Under the pieces are notes generated by a model that searched no databases, was not told where the DNA came from, and was given only the letters and a program-made list of their open reading frames with translations. Position numbers and translations under genes: made by a program. DNA of 64,000 bases from Gymnopus androsaceus JB14 (lineage: Eukaryota > Basidiomycota > Agaricomycetes > Agaricales > Omphalotaceae), in assembly GCA_009733575.1 (NCBI GenBank), contig ML769440.1:111841-175840 (forward strand), written 5' to 3'. The first letter of the stretch is position 1. Every line of letters begins with the position of its first letter. This document shows, in pieces, positions 28,177-38,375 of the stretch.

Positions 28177-28624
28177 ATCGAGCATTTTTTTCGTCGATGA
28201 ATTAGCTGTAAACTGATGATTGGGAATTGTCTAGTATCCTGTCCACATTGCTGTTGTACCTATTGCACTTTCAAATTACATACATGTAGGCTCGATGCAA
28301 ATCTTCGTTATCAAACTTGTAAATATATATTTTTGTTTCTCAGATGGAAAGGGCAAATGACAATGAATAAGAGAGCATACACTCCATAATATCCACAGGA
28401 GCATTAGATGGCAAAAGCCTCTTTACCCTGAAATCGAGCTTCAATACGTAGTGTTTACAAGAGGCGTACAGTGGAAAGTTTGAGATATCAGTTTGTAATA
28501 GAATAGTAGGAAAAGCTTGTGGCCTATAGCTTACGAGTAGGACAATAAAATGCTTTGCTGCGCCATAATTTCGTTGTCAATGTTTGCAGGGTTTGAGAAA
28601 AAGTGTGTTGCAGGAAATGCCCTC
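28177..28624. other. Intergenic stretch without recognisable content
   Basis: AT-rich sequence downstream of the relic, probably including its former 3' UTR. I see no coding frame, RNA gene or repeat here. Confidence 0.5.
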
Positions 28625-29109
28625 ATGCCCCGGGGCATTTGGGCATATTGGGGCATATTGGGGCATATATGCCCCAGTCCGATCATAGTCAGCTCCGGGA
28701 GACCGGAAGTAAAATAATATATATGGGACTCTTACGGGCACCGGCCCGGGCGGCCACTGCGCGTGGTGCGTGGGGACCTAGGTTCCCCAAACCCTCTTTG
28801 GCTGCCGCGAGCCACTGTGTGATGCTCTGCTGCGTGGGCTTCTTTCTCCTCTCCCTTCTTTTTGGACTAAAACATCTTCTCAAAGTTAATAGGCATACTT
28901 ATCACATTGACTCTGATTGCGGCGCGGCCGCGACGGCACTGGTGGAGCACTGGAGGAACTGTGTTTCCCCAGACCCCCTTCCTTGCGCTGCGCGAGCCAC
29001 TGCGTGGTGCTTGCGCTGCGCGGGCTTTCCTTCATTTTCTTCTCTTCCGGACTTGACCGGCGAGAACGGATCGAGCTCAGGACATATGGGGCATATGGGG
29101 CACATGTGA
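28625..29109. repeat. GC-rich duplicated island bounded by GGGGCATA repeats
   Basis: The left end has a 14-bp palindrome (ATGCCCCGGGGCAT, 28625-28638), then several GGGGCATA-type repeats, then a 16-bp palindrome (GGGGCATATATGCCCC, 28650-28665). The right end carries the same motif two to three times (about 29081-29105). Between them, a block of about 85 bp near 28782-28870 recurs imperfectly near 28963-29055, about 180 bp further on, each copy with GCGAGCCACTG and a pyrimidine tract. The open frames here are by-products of high G+C. It may be a small non-autonomous mobile element, but I see no clear target duplication. Confidence 0.6.
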
Positions 29110-29318
29110 TCGGGCACTTCCTGGTGTATAGTTATACACGAGGGTTTAGAGGAACACATCCATATTCTCGTCTCTACTTTTTCGGCCCCCAGAGCTCTTT
29201 TGAAGATGAATTTACACCACAACGATCGTTTTGGGTTATCGTAGCTCCAGCCGAGCTCCAGCGCATGTCATATTTACACCGCGTTGCCCGATTCAGCTAA
29301 CTTCAGTGAGTACATGAC

Positions 29319-29651
29319 TTAACTCACGCGAGATGGAAGACCGTTCGGAGGGACGATAACAGACGTCCTCACCGTGGTTGTACCTGTTTCAACGTCGAAC
29401 ACCGTCTCACGGTCATCGCTGACTCGCATCTCGCCAGTTATCGAAGGGTCGACGTCGCTATCTGTCGCCACCCAATATGTAATTCCATTATTCTCTAGCT
29501 TGGGTCCGCGAACTCGAGGTGGACGCTGGCTATCACGGTGATCTATAGTTTCACCTTTACATTCCGAGCCATTCGTGGGCCATCTAAGCTCTCGAGCGTG
29601 TTTCGAGAACCAGGATAGGAGCTGATGTGGCAGTAGGAAAAGAACAAACAT
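29319..29651 (-). CDS. Hypothetical protein, 110 codons or one exon of a larger gene
   Basis: The frame starts with a hydrophobic segment (MFVLFLLPHQLLSWFS) that could be a signal or anchor, then a polar, beta-rich tail containing GITYWVATDSDVD and ETVFDVETGTTTVRT. The composition looks protein-like, but I recognise no family. A splice acceptor-like CCACATCAG near the start and a donor-like GTGAGT at the end suggest it could be an internal exon of a lost gene. Treat as tentative. Confidence 0.3.
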   Translation of the reverse strand: MFVLFLLPHQLLSWFSKHARELRWPTNGSECKGETIDHRDSQRPPRVRGPKLENNGITYWVATDSDVDPSITGEMRVSDDRETVFDVETGTTTVRTSVIVPPNGLPSRVS

Positions 29652-29875
29652 TCAATGGATACTAGCGGATCAACACCCACAAATATTACAACTCCGATTT
29701 ACTCGAAGAACGAAGTTCAAAACTGATGTCGTACTGGAAAGAATGTCGGAACTGTGCAGCAATGATTCTATAAGGTCCATCAGATTTTGGATCTCCCTCT
29801 TAAAGTAAGTACCCCGAGAATTGTGTTCTGCACTATCCAAAAAAATGACATATAGTATAAACAAGATTTAACGAT

Positions 29876-31539
29876 TTACTCGATGCATGAAGACTCAATC
29901 AGACGATTAAATTCGGCCAACATTTGCTTTTTGGCCTCGTTTTCTTCTTTCAATTTGGCAATCTTTTCGTTCTTGTCATTAATTATGAGGTGAACCTAGA
30001 TGAAGAACGAGACGGTGGATGGGAATGAAAGAGGGAGATCAGAACAAAAAAAAACATGAAAACTACGAGGACAAATCCTGACAAACCTCTTTCGCACTCG
30101 CGAGAGCCGCATCCAGCGCCCTACTTTCCTTCTCCAGCCTTTCAGTTTTTTTCTGTAAGTCAAATAAATATAAACTATTCGATAAACCTAGCATTAACCC
30201 ACATTGAGGAACGCAATCACGGATTGAGCTGGTACTTTGGGAACATGTACACCATCTAGCAAGCCCGCTCTGGAAGCAAAACCAGAGCCACAGCTTGGGC
30301 TAGAGGCAGGCTCCAAAGGTTGTCGTCGCCGTTTCGCATTATGTATGTCCGAACCGGAAGAGCGACCGCCAACGACATCAATTTGTGGATTCGAATGAAC
30401 AACTCCTGAGGGCTGACTAGCTCTGACATTTGAGCTCACTGAAATAGAACAAGCGCTATTGTCAGCAGCATGAGCACCATTGCCTGAAATTATAGCTTCA
30501 ATTCGGGGATCATGTTCAGATGTAAGCGATATATTACCGGGAGACGCGTTAGTTGAGCACGCAGAGAAGGAGGATAGGAAAGGCGGCGGTGAATCTGAGA
30601 TCTCTCTCGGTAGATGTCCACCGCGAGCACTATCGCTAACCGTTGAAGACGGTGACACATCACGTTTCCTTTTAGTCCCAAACCGTACTATCGGAGAGCC
30701 AAGCGAAGAATTAGGAGAGGAATAATGATCTGCGATGTAGTTTGAGTCAATGTGAGGATACAAGGAGATGGTTATTCACTATCATCAAGTTGGTGTTCGT
30801 TCTAGGGGAAAAACATGAGCGCTCATGGTCAGATATCACGGTGGAAAACTGGGAAAAAAGGAAAATCTACCTGACCAAAATCAGGCATCTGAAATGCAGT
30901 TTTATTTAATGCTTGAACCCGAGAATGCTTTTCATCCCTCACCTCCATCATATTGAGCCTTCCAAATCCTTCACAAGAAATTCCCGCGATGTCGATTTTA
31001 ATTGGATGTAGACAGAAGGTCCTGCGATTGCATTTGCGGCTTTGACTGGAATATGAGGACTAGAGTGAGAGGAGGAGGGCTTAGCAGCAGAGGTCTTTAA
31101 CTTGTCAAGCTCTGCATACTGCGTGAACAAAGCTGCGTCCATAGTAGCCCTTCTTCCCGTTGATGTCCGGTAGCTCCTTCTCGAAAATTTCGAGAGCCTG
31201 TGTCAGTGTAATGCCGAGCTGGGACGCTGCATAGCGAAAACGGATGAAGCTCCCGAAAGTGCATTTCTTCTTGTCTCGCCTGCACGCTTCGCAAATAACC
31301 TGTGTCCCATTGGAGGTCTCACATCGCCTCCCCTTCTTTTTACAAGCGCGGCATCCACCAGATGCATTAACAAATTCGGCCCACCCCGGTTCAATAAGAG
31401 AAGTAGTTGGTGAACGGAACAGTTTTTGAAGAAATTCTTTACGCTCCTCAAGCGTTAGGTTGGCCACAACGGTGATTTTTGCTCCAGAAGCGTCCTTCAA
31501 TTCGTTTTGAGGACGCTGATAGTGATCGCAAAGCGACAT
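29876..31539 (-). CDS. Putative transcription regulator: Zn2Cys6-like cluster plus C-terminal coiled coil
   Basis: A six-exon model closes in frame with GT-AG introns: 31539-31120, 31059-30871, 30801-30780, 30729-30203, 30152-30087 and 29995-29876, giving 447 aa. Cysteines at residues 63, 66, 73, 83, 86 and 93 form C-x2-C-x6-C-x9-C-x2-C-x6-C, the spacing of Gal4-type binuclear zinc clusters, within basic sequence (CKKKGRRC, CRRDKKKC). Unlike most fungal regulators of this type, the cluster is not at the extreme N-terminus. A Ser/Pro-rich middle contains basic patches (GTKRKRD, AKRRRQP). The last two exons encode a heptad-like coil (RLEKESRALDAALASAKE, then KIAKLKEENEAKKQMLAEF) that probably dimerises. 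A nuclear DNA-binding role is inferred. The neighbour at 31968 shares the coil cassette but not the zinc cluster. Confidence 0.75.
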
Positions 31540-31967
31540 GAGGCTAAACGCGTGAAAAGTTAAAAGGTATAGAATCGTGTGTCAGCGCTTACAGTTACTA
31601 CAGTTACAGTACAACGTAAAAGCTCTCTGAGCAAAGCATCTCGTAGATATTTTTAGATCTCAGTCAGAAAGCACTCATGAATTTGAGGCGGAAACTAGGT
31701 AGAAACTGGAAACTTGAAGAAGACGAAAATAATGTAAGACGTATGAATAGTACTATTAACGCTGATCAAGGGCCCATTTGCTCCTTGCGTGTAAGGTCCA
31801 GTAAGGACACTCTTTTGAGAACGCTTATCACAAAGAGACAAGAGACATTGGCTGCTTCATGGAACAATGTAATTTAGATGAAGCATATCCAAATTGATCA
31901 TATACATTGTCGAAAGATACTATGAGCAAGAAAAAAGTACAGCGTCGGGGAGTGAGGCTTTCGAGAC
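31540..31967. other. Intergenic region upstream of the zinc-cluster gene
   Basis: This 428-bp stretch contains the upstream region of the gene ending at 29876 and the 3' flank of the gene ending at 31968. Short frames are present but none looks coding. No TATA box or repeat stands out. Confidence 0.4.
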
Positions 31968-33594
31968 TCAATCGATTGATCGCCTCAACTCATCCAACAA
32001 AGCCTTCTTCGCCGCGTTTGCTGCTGTTAATTTCGCGATCTTGGCGTTGGCGACTATGACGCGAACCTGCAGATGTAGACCAGGATAGGGCGAGGAAGAA
32101 CAGGCGGGAAGCAAGGGCGTAGAGAGGAAATGTTAGATATGGGTGATTTTTCGTTCATTAGTACCTTGAATCAATCGAACAGAAAGCCATCACTGACCGC
32201 CATAATCTCCTCATCCAGGGACTTACTCTCCTTCTCTAGCTCTTTGACTTGGGCTTCCTTCTATGATGCAAGGGATTGAGTACAGACATTCAACAGAGAT
32301 TAATGAACAAACTCACCTCAGATAAATCATTGAACGAGACCGAGGCAGCGACATCCTGATTCGACAGCGTTTCCGTTGTTCCAATTACTTCATATTCCCC
32401 GAGATCCTCCGAGTTGATAGAAGACCAGCTCGTTGAAGCAGCAGGTTCAAGCTTCAACAGCTCTGGCTTTACCTTTCCCTTACCTTCAGGCTGGTTTGCC
32501 TGCTCGGTTTTGATTTCCAGACCCACAGGAAGAGCTATAGGTCCAACTTCAACACGATCTCCATTCCCATCATTGCCAGTGCTACCCTCAATGGCCTCCT
32601 CTTTCTGAATTTCGGAAGGAGATTTCGGTAAATCGACGTCGAGGAAGGGTGTCGTTCCAAGCATCGTTGATGCTGTAGGGACAGTTGGAATTGGTGGCGG
32701 CGACGAGATTCTTAACTGAGAGAAGACGAGGTGTCTGTCTGACAGTACTGATTGAATCCGATGATCTGTCGCTAGCAGCATCTGAGAAATCACCATCTCC
32801 GGCTCCCAAAGTCCCTGCTCATCTTGTCCAATCGCGATTCGAGTGCTGATACCCACGAAGTTCGACCAAGAATAGGAGTTGCAGGATCAGGAATGGGTAT
32901 GGGAGTGAGAGTAGACGACGACGAAGCAGTAGCAGCAACTGCAGTGGAAAATGAGAGCGGACCGTCTTGTGCAAAGGCACTGAAGCCGCCAGTGGTCTGA
33001 AGCGACCCTGTTCCAGGGTCCGAGGCGATCCTGTTCCAGGGCTCAAGGCAGATTTACCAAACGAAGATTCTCCAAAGATTGGCCTTGTCAATGGCCTACC
33101 CAAAAAAACAGTACGCTCCTCGGTATATGTAGCGTGCGCTGATGTGAAAGGAGAGGCCTGGCCTGGCCTTGCGTTGTTGATGCTAAACGGACTATGGGTA
33201 CTAGCGTTGGAGTTGGAGACGCTGCTGCTGCTGCTGCCATTTCCTTCAAGCGATCCAAATCCAACTGGAATGTATATAGTACCTCCACTTGCAGATGCGC
33301 TTGGTTGATTAGAGGGATTCGGAGCTCCAAACGCTCCAAAGGTGGGGAGTGGTCTGGCATCCTCTGCGGGAGTGGGAGATCCAAGGCTTCCCGTGCCAGG
33401 AGAACTTGTAGAGCCAGATGCAGCATTACTAAAGCTACCAAAACTTGAAGAAGAAGCTGCAAGTCTCGGCGGTGGGGGAGCACCAAACCTGGATGCTGAG
33501 TTTCCAGGAGCGTCCTGGCTAAGAGTAGGTGACTGAGAGCCAACGACAACGGACCAAACGGAGAGCTCTGTGGTGCTGGATTCGAAGCGACCAT
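31968..33594 (-). CDS. FG-rich disordered protein with C-terminal coiled coil
   Basis: A six-exon model closes in frame at 397 aa: 33594-33555, 33495-33058, 33007-32853, 32715-32317, 32260-32198 and 32066-31968. The N-terminal part is low-complexity Ser/Gly/Pro with repeated FG dipeptides (SRFGAPPPP, SSFGSFS, PTFGAFGAP, GFGSLEG, IFGESSFG), reminiscent of nucleoporin FG repeats. The middle is acidic and Pro/Ser-rich. The last two exons are the coil cassette: KELEKESKSLDEEIM, then ANAKIAKLTAANAAKKALL. The first donor (GTCCGT) is weak, and the third intron (137 nt) is longer than its neighbours and contains a coil-like frame (ALESRLDKMSRDFG), so those junctions are less sure. It is not a known nucleoporin by length. 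The FG likeness may only reflect condensate-type disorder. Confidence 0.65.
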
Positions 33595-34062
33595 GATGGA
33601 GGAGAGGTGAGTCAAAGGGGTCGTTCTGCAGTCCATGTGGCCGCTTAGTCCGCGCTCTTCCGAGCCTAGATTCTCACGTTCCAGTGCAAGTTACTTAAAT
33701 ATGTAGGCTGTTACATCGCACCTATAAGCTGCACGCGGATTCCATGAAAATTATCCACCGTAGACTTTCAGCCCAGAAGCCAAGGGTTTTGCATGAATTT
33801 CTTCTTCACTTCTTCGGCACGGGTAAACATGTACCTCGACCCGCGGGGCTGAGGCTATCTCGGGCGGGTAAAAGAGAGCTACTTATCTTGAGACAATTGG
33901 ACGATTGAAATTTATCTCTGCGCATATTTAGAAGATCGCATGAACTTGGCGTAATTCAGCCCATCTCAGACATCATCCTCAAAGTTCAAGTGTCACTTTC
34001 CTCATCCACCATCTCACTCTCTTCAACACCCGACCCCAACTTCCATCTCATCCTTTCCATCC
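33595..34062 (+). promoter_or_regulatory. Divergent intergenic region between the FG/coil gene and the 127-aa gene
   Basis: The two flanking start codons (33594 minus, 34063 plus) point away from each other across 468 bp, so this is a bidirectional promoter region. The plus-strand side is strongly pyrimidine-rich for about 60 bp before the ATG (TCCACCATCTCACTCTCTTC), typical of fungal core promoters. I see no conserved operator. Confidence 0.45.
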
Positions 34063-34552
34063 ATGTCGCGTGATCTCCATACCCCGACAAAGCCCTCATA
34101 CTCAGTACACATAGAACGATTCTTACCAACAATCACATCCCAACTCAAGGTATACCATCGTTTAGGTTACATTCTATCACGAAAGAGCTCAAGTCTCTCG
34201 TACTTACCACCCTAGCATGGCCGACATATGTTATGGAGACTTGAGATCGGAAGATATTAAAGATCTCGAATGGCTCCAGTTCATCATCATTCCTCCAGGC
34301 GCGCTCTTCCGTTGGAACGGATGCTGCAGGAAAGTAGCCTCAGTGACGAAGTACCGTGTGTGGATGAAGCAACTAAAGCTGCGCTGATCGCGTATTCTAG
34401 AGAAGGATTTGAGGGGTGAACGGCTATCGATTCTAGCTCGCGAAGGTTTGGATGAAGCTATGATTGAAAAGATAGAGCAAGAGGGCCGGCTCTTTAAGCA
34501 AGCGTTCCAGGTGAAAGGGAATGTAGGAAACACAGGGCAGAATTCGAGATGA
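34063..34552 (+). CDS. Hypothetical small protein, three exons, 127 aa
   Basis: The exons 34063-34104, 34166-34355 and 34401-34552 join in phase (14 codons, then 63 codons plus one base, then the rest) with GTACAC...TTTAG and GTGTGT...TTCTAG introns of 61 and 45 nt. The second intron has a CTGAT branch-like site. The product begins MSRDLHTPTKPSYS and ends in a charged helix (GLDEAMIEKIEQEGRLFKQAF). No signal peptide or membrane segment is apparent. I do not recognise the family. Skipping the introns leaves early stops, which supports the spliced model. A start at 34217 is an alternative. Confidence 0.5.
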
Positions 34553-34672
34553 CAGAATAGACATCAAGAGATGAGCAATAAGTCCATACAGTGCGCTAGT
34601 TGGTGATATAGATACATTGATAAACGAGATAGCTGATAGATATTATTCGTGGAGTCGCAGAGGTCAGCAATG

Positions 34673-35504
34673 TCATAGCTTCGCAGAGTTGGGTTGCATT
34701 TTGTTCAAGAATGCAGAAGCTATTGCTCTTCCCGTCTTGTTGTCCAGTATCTTGATTGATGTTGCAAGATGTGAATACTCAACATAAATCACATTTGAAA
34801 GCCGTAGGCACATACCTCGCACCTCGATGTCATGACTCTACCGCCAAGTGATACAGATGTGCTCACGATTCGTAGAGATGTTCCCCTGCAAGTGGTACAC
34901 AGAAGGGTAAGAAAACCGATGAGCTTCATTCTGAACAAAACCTCACAGTGGTGCCGGCGAATGGAATAACACATTCAAAGCTTGCGTGACCCCGACCCCA
35001 TTGACGTTCTGAACTAATCCTAGGACGACAAGTGGTGTGCTACAGCAACTATAGGCGGCATGAAGTTTGGCGGAGGACGAAAAGCAAAGACGTACTTGTC
35101 AATGAGGTATGCCAAGCACCCGCCATGGAGCATTCCAGCCCCGTTAAGCATATCTGTAGAACGTTTTAGTTCATACCACAGGAAATGTAATCCGAGTCAT
35201 ACATACATCTGTTCACCGTAACCTCTGCAGTCGTCGTCGCTTCCAGCCTGCCCTGACGTTCCAGTTTCCGATCGATGCTCACATCGACAAATTCGACTTC
35301 CTTGCCCACTTTATAACCAAAACAATCCTCCCCGCCAACACCGTAGGAATGATACGTGTTATAGTTGAGCTGTTTCACATAATCTGGAGCGTTCCCTGCA
35401 ATAGAGCTAATGTCTCCCTGATTAGGTAGGGATGCTGGGTCGATCCATGCTTTGCCTTTGCTGGTCTTGGCCGGAGGAGTATGATGAGAATGGGATGAAG
35501 ACAT
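34673..35504 (-). CDS. Hotdog-fold thioesterase (acyl-CoA thioesterase 13 / PaaI-like)
   Basis: Five exons (35504-35207, 35153-35096, 35048-34947, 34885-34816, 34750-34673) join in frame to 201 aa. The hotdog signature is MLHGGCLAYLIDN at about residues 107-119: HGG at 109-111 and an acidic residue at 118 in the position of the catalytic Asp of ACOT13-type enzymes. Downstream strands (NVLFHSPAPLGTSLRIVSTS, TGRAIASAFLNKM) fit the central sheet. Such enzymes hydrolyse acyl-CoA thioesters as homotetramers. The N-terminal 60 residues are longer than in the human homologue and begin with a Ser/His-rich stretch rather than a clear mitochondrial presequence. Substrate chain length cannot be read from sequence. 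Confidence 0.87.
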
Positions 35505-38375
35505 GAGTGTCGAGTGTAGGAGATGGTGATCTTTTAAATACGTCCGCAGAATGCGTGAACATGACCCCCTATATACTATATTAGTGGATCCATGAGGAAC
35601 CTGATGAGCTTTGAGAAGATGATGATACGCCCAGAGCTTCCCCACGACTTGGGATTTCTCAGGAAGGCGGAAGGGGTATGATTCTCCTGAGACTGAGGAT
35701 ATGGGAGCGGATCCAGATCTCGAAAGAATAGATAAGCATGGCAGATCGTTTCCCAGTTACTCCTTCAGGGCCAGCCAAGGTAGAACTGAGTTTTTACCTA
35801 GTGTCGGAGCCCGAGCTAGAACCGAGTTATTACCTGTCGGAGGCTGGAGCCCAAGCTAGATATTACTCGAAAGTTTCTTCAATGAGCGCAAAGAGAAGGC
35901 CTGGAGTCGCGGAAAACTTGGGGATGGTCACGATCATTCGGCCATTTAATCATAATTTTTACTTTACTGGAATTAGCATAAGAGGTCTTTGATCCAACGA
36001 TAGAAGAACGATGTAGGATTTACACTAAACTCACAGAGAAAGGATGACCATAATATAATGAGCATTGTGTGAACGCATAAAGGGTATGCGTGGAAGTAGC
36101 CTTCATGATCGTGGATGCTTGAAAGTGACGTCCTATGCCGCTTTCAGGGAAAAGGACAGAAAGGAATTGATGCAAGCTATGTGGTAGTGTTGAGTGCATC
36201 ATCATCGGTACTCGACAGATGCCAAGTAACTTCAGCGCATAATGATTAGAGTTCTGCCTTCATGACTGAATATTCTCTTCCCGGTCGTCATCCAAGGCTA
36301 TCAATCTGGCAGACAGGTGGGTATGAGGAGGAGATTGACTGGATGTCTTGCAGCAGTGGTAATGTCGGAAGGAAGTTCAAGGTGCTTTCGGCGTTAAAGC
36401 GGGCAACCTTGAACTGTGGGAACGAAGAGGATCGCATAGCCGGTTAACTTGTCCTTGTCTTACCGAGGAGCGAGAGATGAGCAAGCATCAGTATGGTTGG
36501 CGGCTGAAATTCCATTCATACACAACCTTAAGTAGAATCGCCCAGAGAAGGTTAGCAGGGAGCAGTGCAGCAGTCTACAGAGGCTAAGTGGGAGTATAGG
36601 CAAGTTTGGAAGCCAACCACGTTTAGCGCTCATCAAGCTGTCTAGGGAAAGGAGGCTGAAAGGCGAGTATCCAGAAGAATTTAAAGATGAGGGAGCAAGG
36701 TTGAAGTAAAACAGATACACCAAATGCCCTGCCAAAGCGAAAGTGGAAGTAAAGAGATAAGGGATATGAAGTTGCACCGGAGGAGTCTTCGGTAACGACA
36801 TCCATAGCTGGTCATTGACTTCTGTAGACGCTTCGAAGTGCGATGCGAAATCCAATCCCAAACCATCGTAGCCGTAGAAGTAGAACCCAATTGCTTGTGC
36901 TCGTGCTCGTGCTCGTTCCATCGCAATCGCACCCTGCCCGCACCATCTCCAGCGTCTTGCTCGCAGCTACAGCGCGAGGGTGGAAGTGATTATTTCGCGT
37001 CTCCGCGCGTTCGTACGTATTCCTGCTGCAGATCCAGGGGTTTTCGTCAAATATCCAGCATCATCACTAGTGTCAGTAGAGGTGGAATATCACTGCCATC
37101 GCCGTCGTCAGCAGAGAATAATCGCTGAATCCTCGTTCCCGGAGCGATACCAGTCTGTTTCGCCCTTCCTGTGTTTCCTTCCCTTTCGGTTATTGCATCC
37201 TCACCGAACCCTTCTCATAAGAGGGATCCTTGACCTCCACATCCGGGCCTGAAGAAATTGGGTATGTTGTTTTGGCCGATAATGGAGGGAAGCCCTGAAG
37301 TGTTAAATCAGTGGACAGACTGCATCATCGAGTACGAATATAAATAAGGTGCCACAGATGAGGATGTACGCCAGCGCCAAAAAATCGATGTGCCAGGGCA
37401 CTTAGAGCGACTCGAGAAAAGAGTATGGATGATCGTGAGTCGTGACACGAGAATCCCGGACCGTTTACTTTGATTTTGCAGTCTTCGCGTTTGCAGTCTT
37501 CGCGTTTTCAAAGGTGTTTTAATTAAGAGGAAGAGAGAGAATCGAAAATCAAGTAAAAGGTAGGACAGGACAAAACATCGTCGAATCAACCACAGTCTTG
37601 GATGAATGAACTACAAATTGGTGGCGGGATTAGTGAGGTTATTGGTTCCGAAATCCTCAGTAGAAGTCGGCCTAGAACCCGAGCCTAAGGACTCCAGCGG
37701 GAAGGGAAGTAGCAGCCGTCAACAAGCCCCAAAGCAGTAGGCCTTCCCTTCTGCCTTTTGTGCCCCACCGATTGTCGCTGTATTATCAGGAGTAGCATCC
37801 CAGCGACAGCAGAAGTAGAAGCGGACCACGAAGGTGAAGCATTGGTGCTCGTGCTCGTGCCCCTTCCTGAACGACGGGTCTAACTTGCGAACGGTGGCAG
37901 AGCATGAAGCAATTTACTGTACCTTCATACTAGAGAGAATTCTTCGATAATCTGGCTCGGGTTTGATTGGAAAGGCCTTCAATCAGCATTGTTCTATAGA
38001 TATAGCGAGCAATGATGCACGGAAGGTTCGATTTCGATGAATTCTTGAAACAGAGATAGACAGACGGTCACCGTAGCCATGTTTGTTTTACGAAAGGTGC
38101 GAGGATATCTATTTGCCGCCCGAGCAGCTGCATTCAAATTATCAGTAAGTAAAGTCAATTGCTTCCAAGGAAGAATGCCATGAAGATACGAATGTCGCCT
38201 CGAAATCTCGTATCTTACCCGCTCGCATCTGTATCGAATCTCGTGTCTCGGCCGCTCGCGTCGCACGCGACCAAGTCAGCTCGCGATACATTACGTTACC
38301 TTCCCCACACTTGATCCGACCGGAGCTAAACCTCTCCTCTTAAGCACCCCGTACCCCAGATTTCCCCAAACCAAC
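35505..38375. other. 2.9-kb gene-poor interval
   Basis: I find no convincing gene. Frames of 84 codons at 35738 (plus) and 153 codons at 36460-36921 (minus) lack family features. The first overlaps a short internal duplication (the motif GGAGCCCRAGCTAGA occurs twice near 35807-35859); the second begins in a GAGCAC-type hexamer run. The hexamer run near 36896-36920 recurs near 37846-37861 on the same strand. A 15-bp tandem duplication (TTTGCAGTCTTCGCG twice) lies near 37477-37508. The last ~100 bp before 38376 is pyrimidine-rich and probably the P450 promoter. Confidence 0.4.

Noticed and set aside
28603..29300. Overlapping frames of 106-168 codons in the GC-rich island
   Set aside because: They overlap on both strands, have Cys/Ala/Arg-biased composition set by G+C, and cross the duplicated block and palindromes.
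30948..31142. Frameshift in the zinc-cluster gene (frame MDAALFTQYAELD)
   Set aside because: A 60-nt GTATGC...CTCTAG intron with a strong pyrimidine tract restores the frame through to the coil, so no lesion is needed.
33002..33047. 23-bp tandem duplication causing a frameshift in the FG/coil gene
   Set aside because: The two copies are visible, but a 50-nt GTAAAT...ACAG intron (33057-33008) removes the first and keeps the frame.
33088..33636. 182-codon minus-strand frame as its own gene
   Set aside because: It is Leu-rich by shift from the FG-rich frame. The spliced FG/coil model explains the same DNA and closes with 397 codons.
36460..36921. 153-codon minus-strand frame with hydrophobic segments
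   Set aside because: It starts in a GAGCAC-type simple repeat, overlaps other frames, and shows no family motif; chance is more likely.
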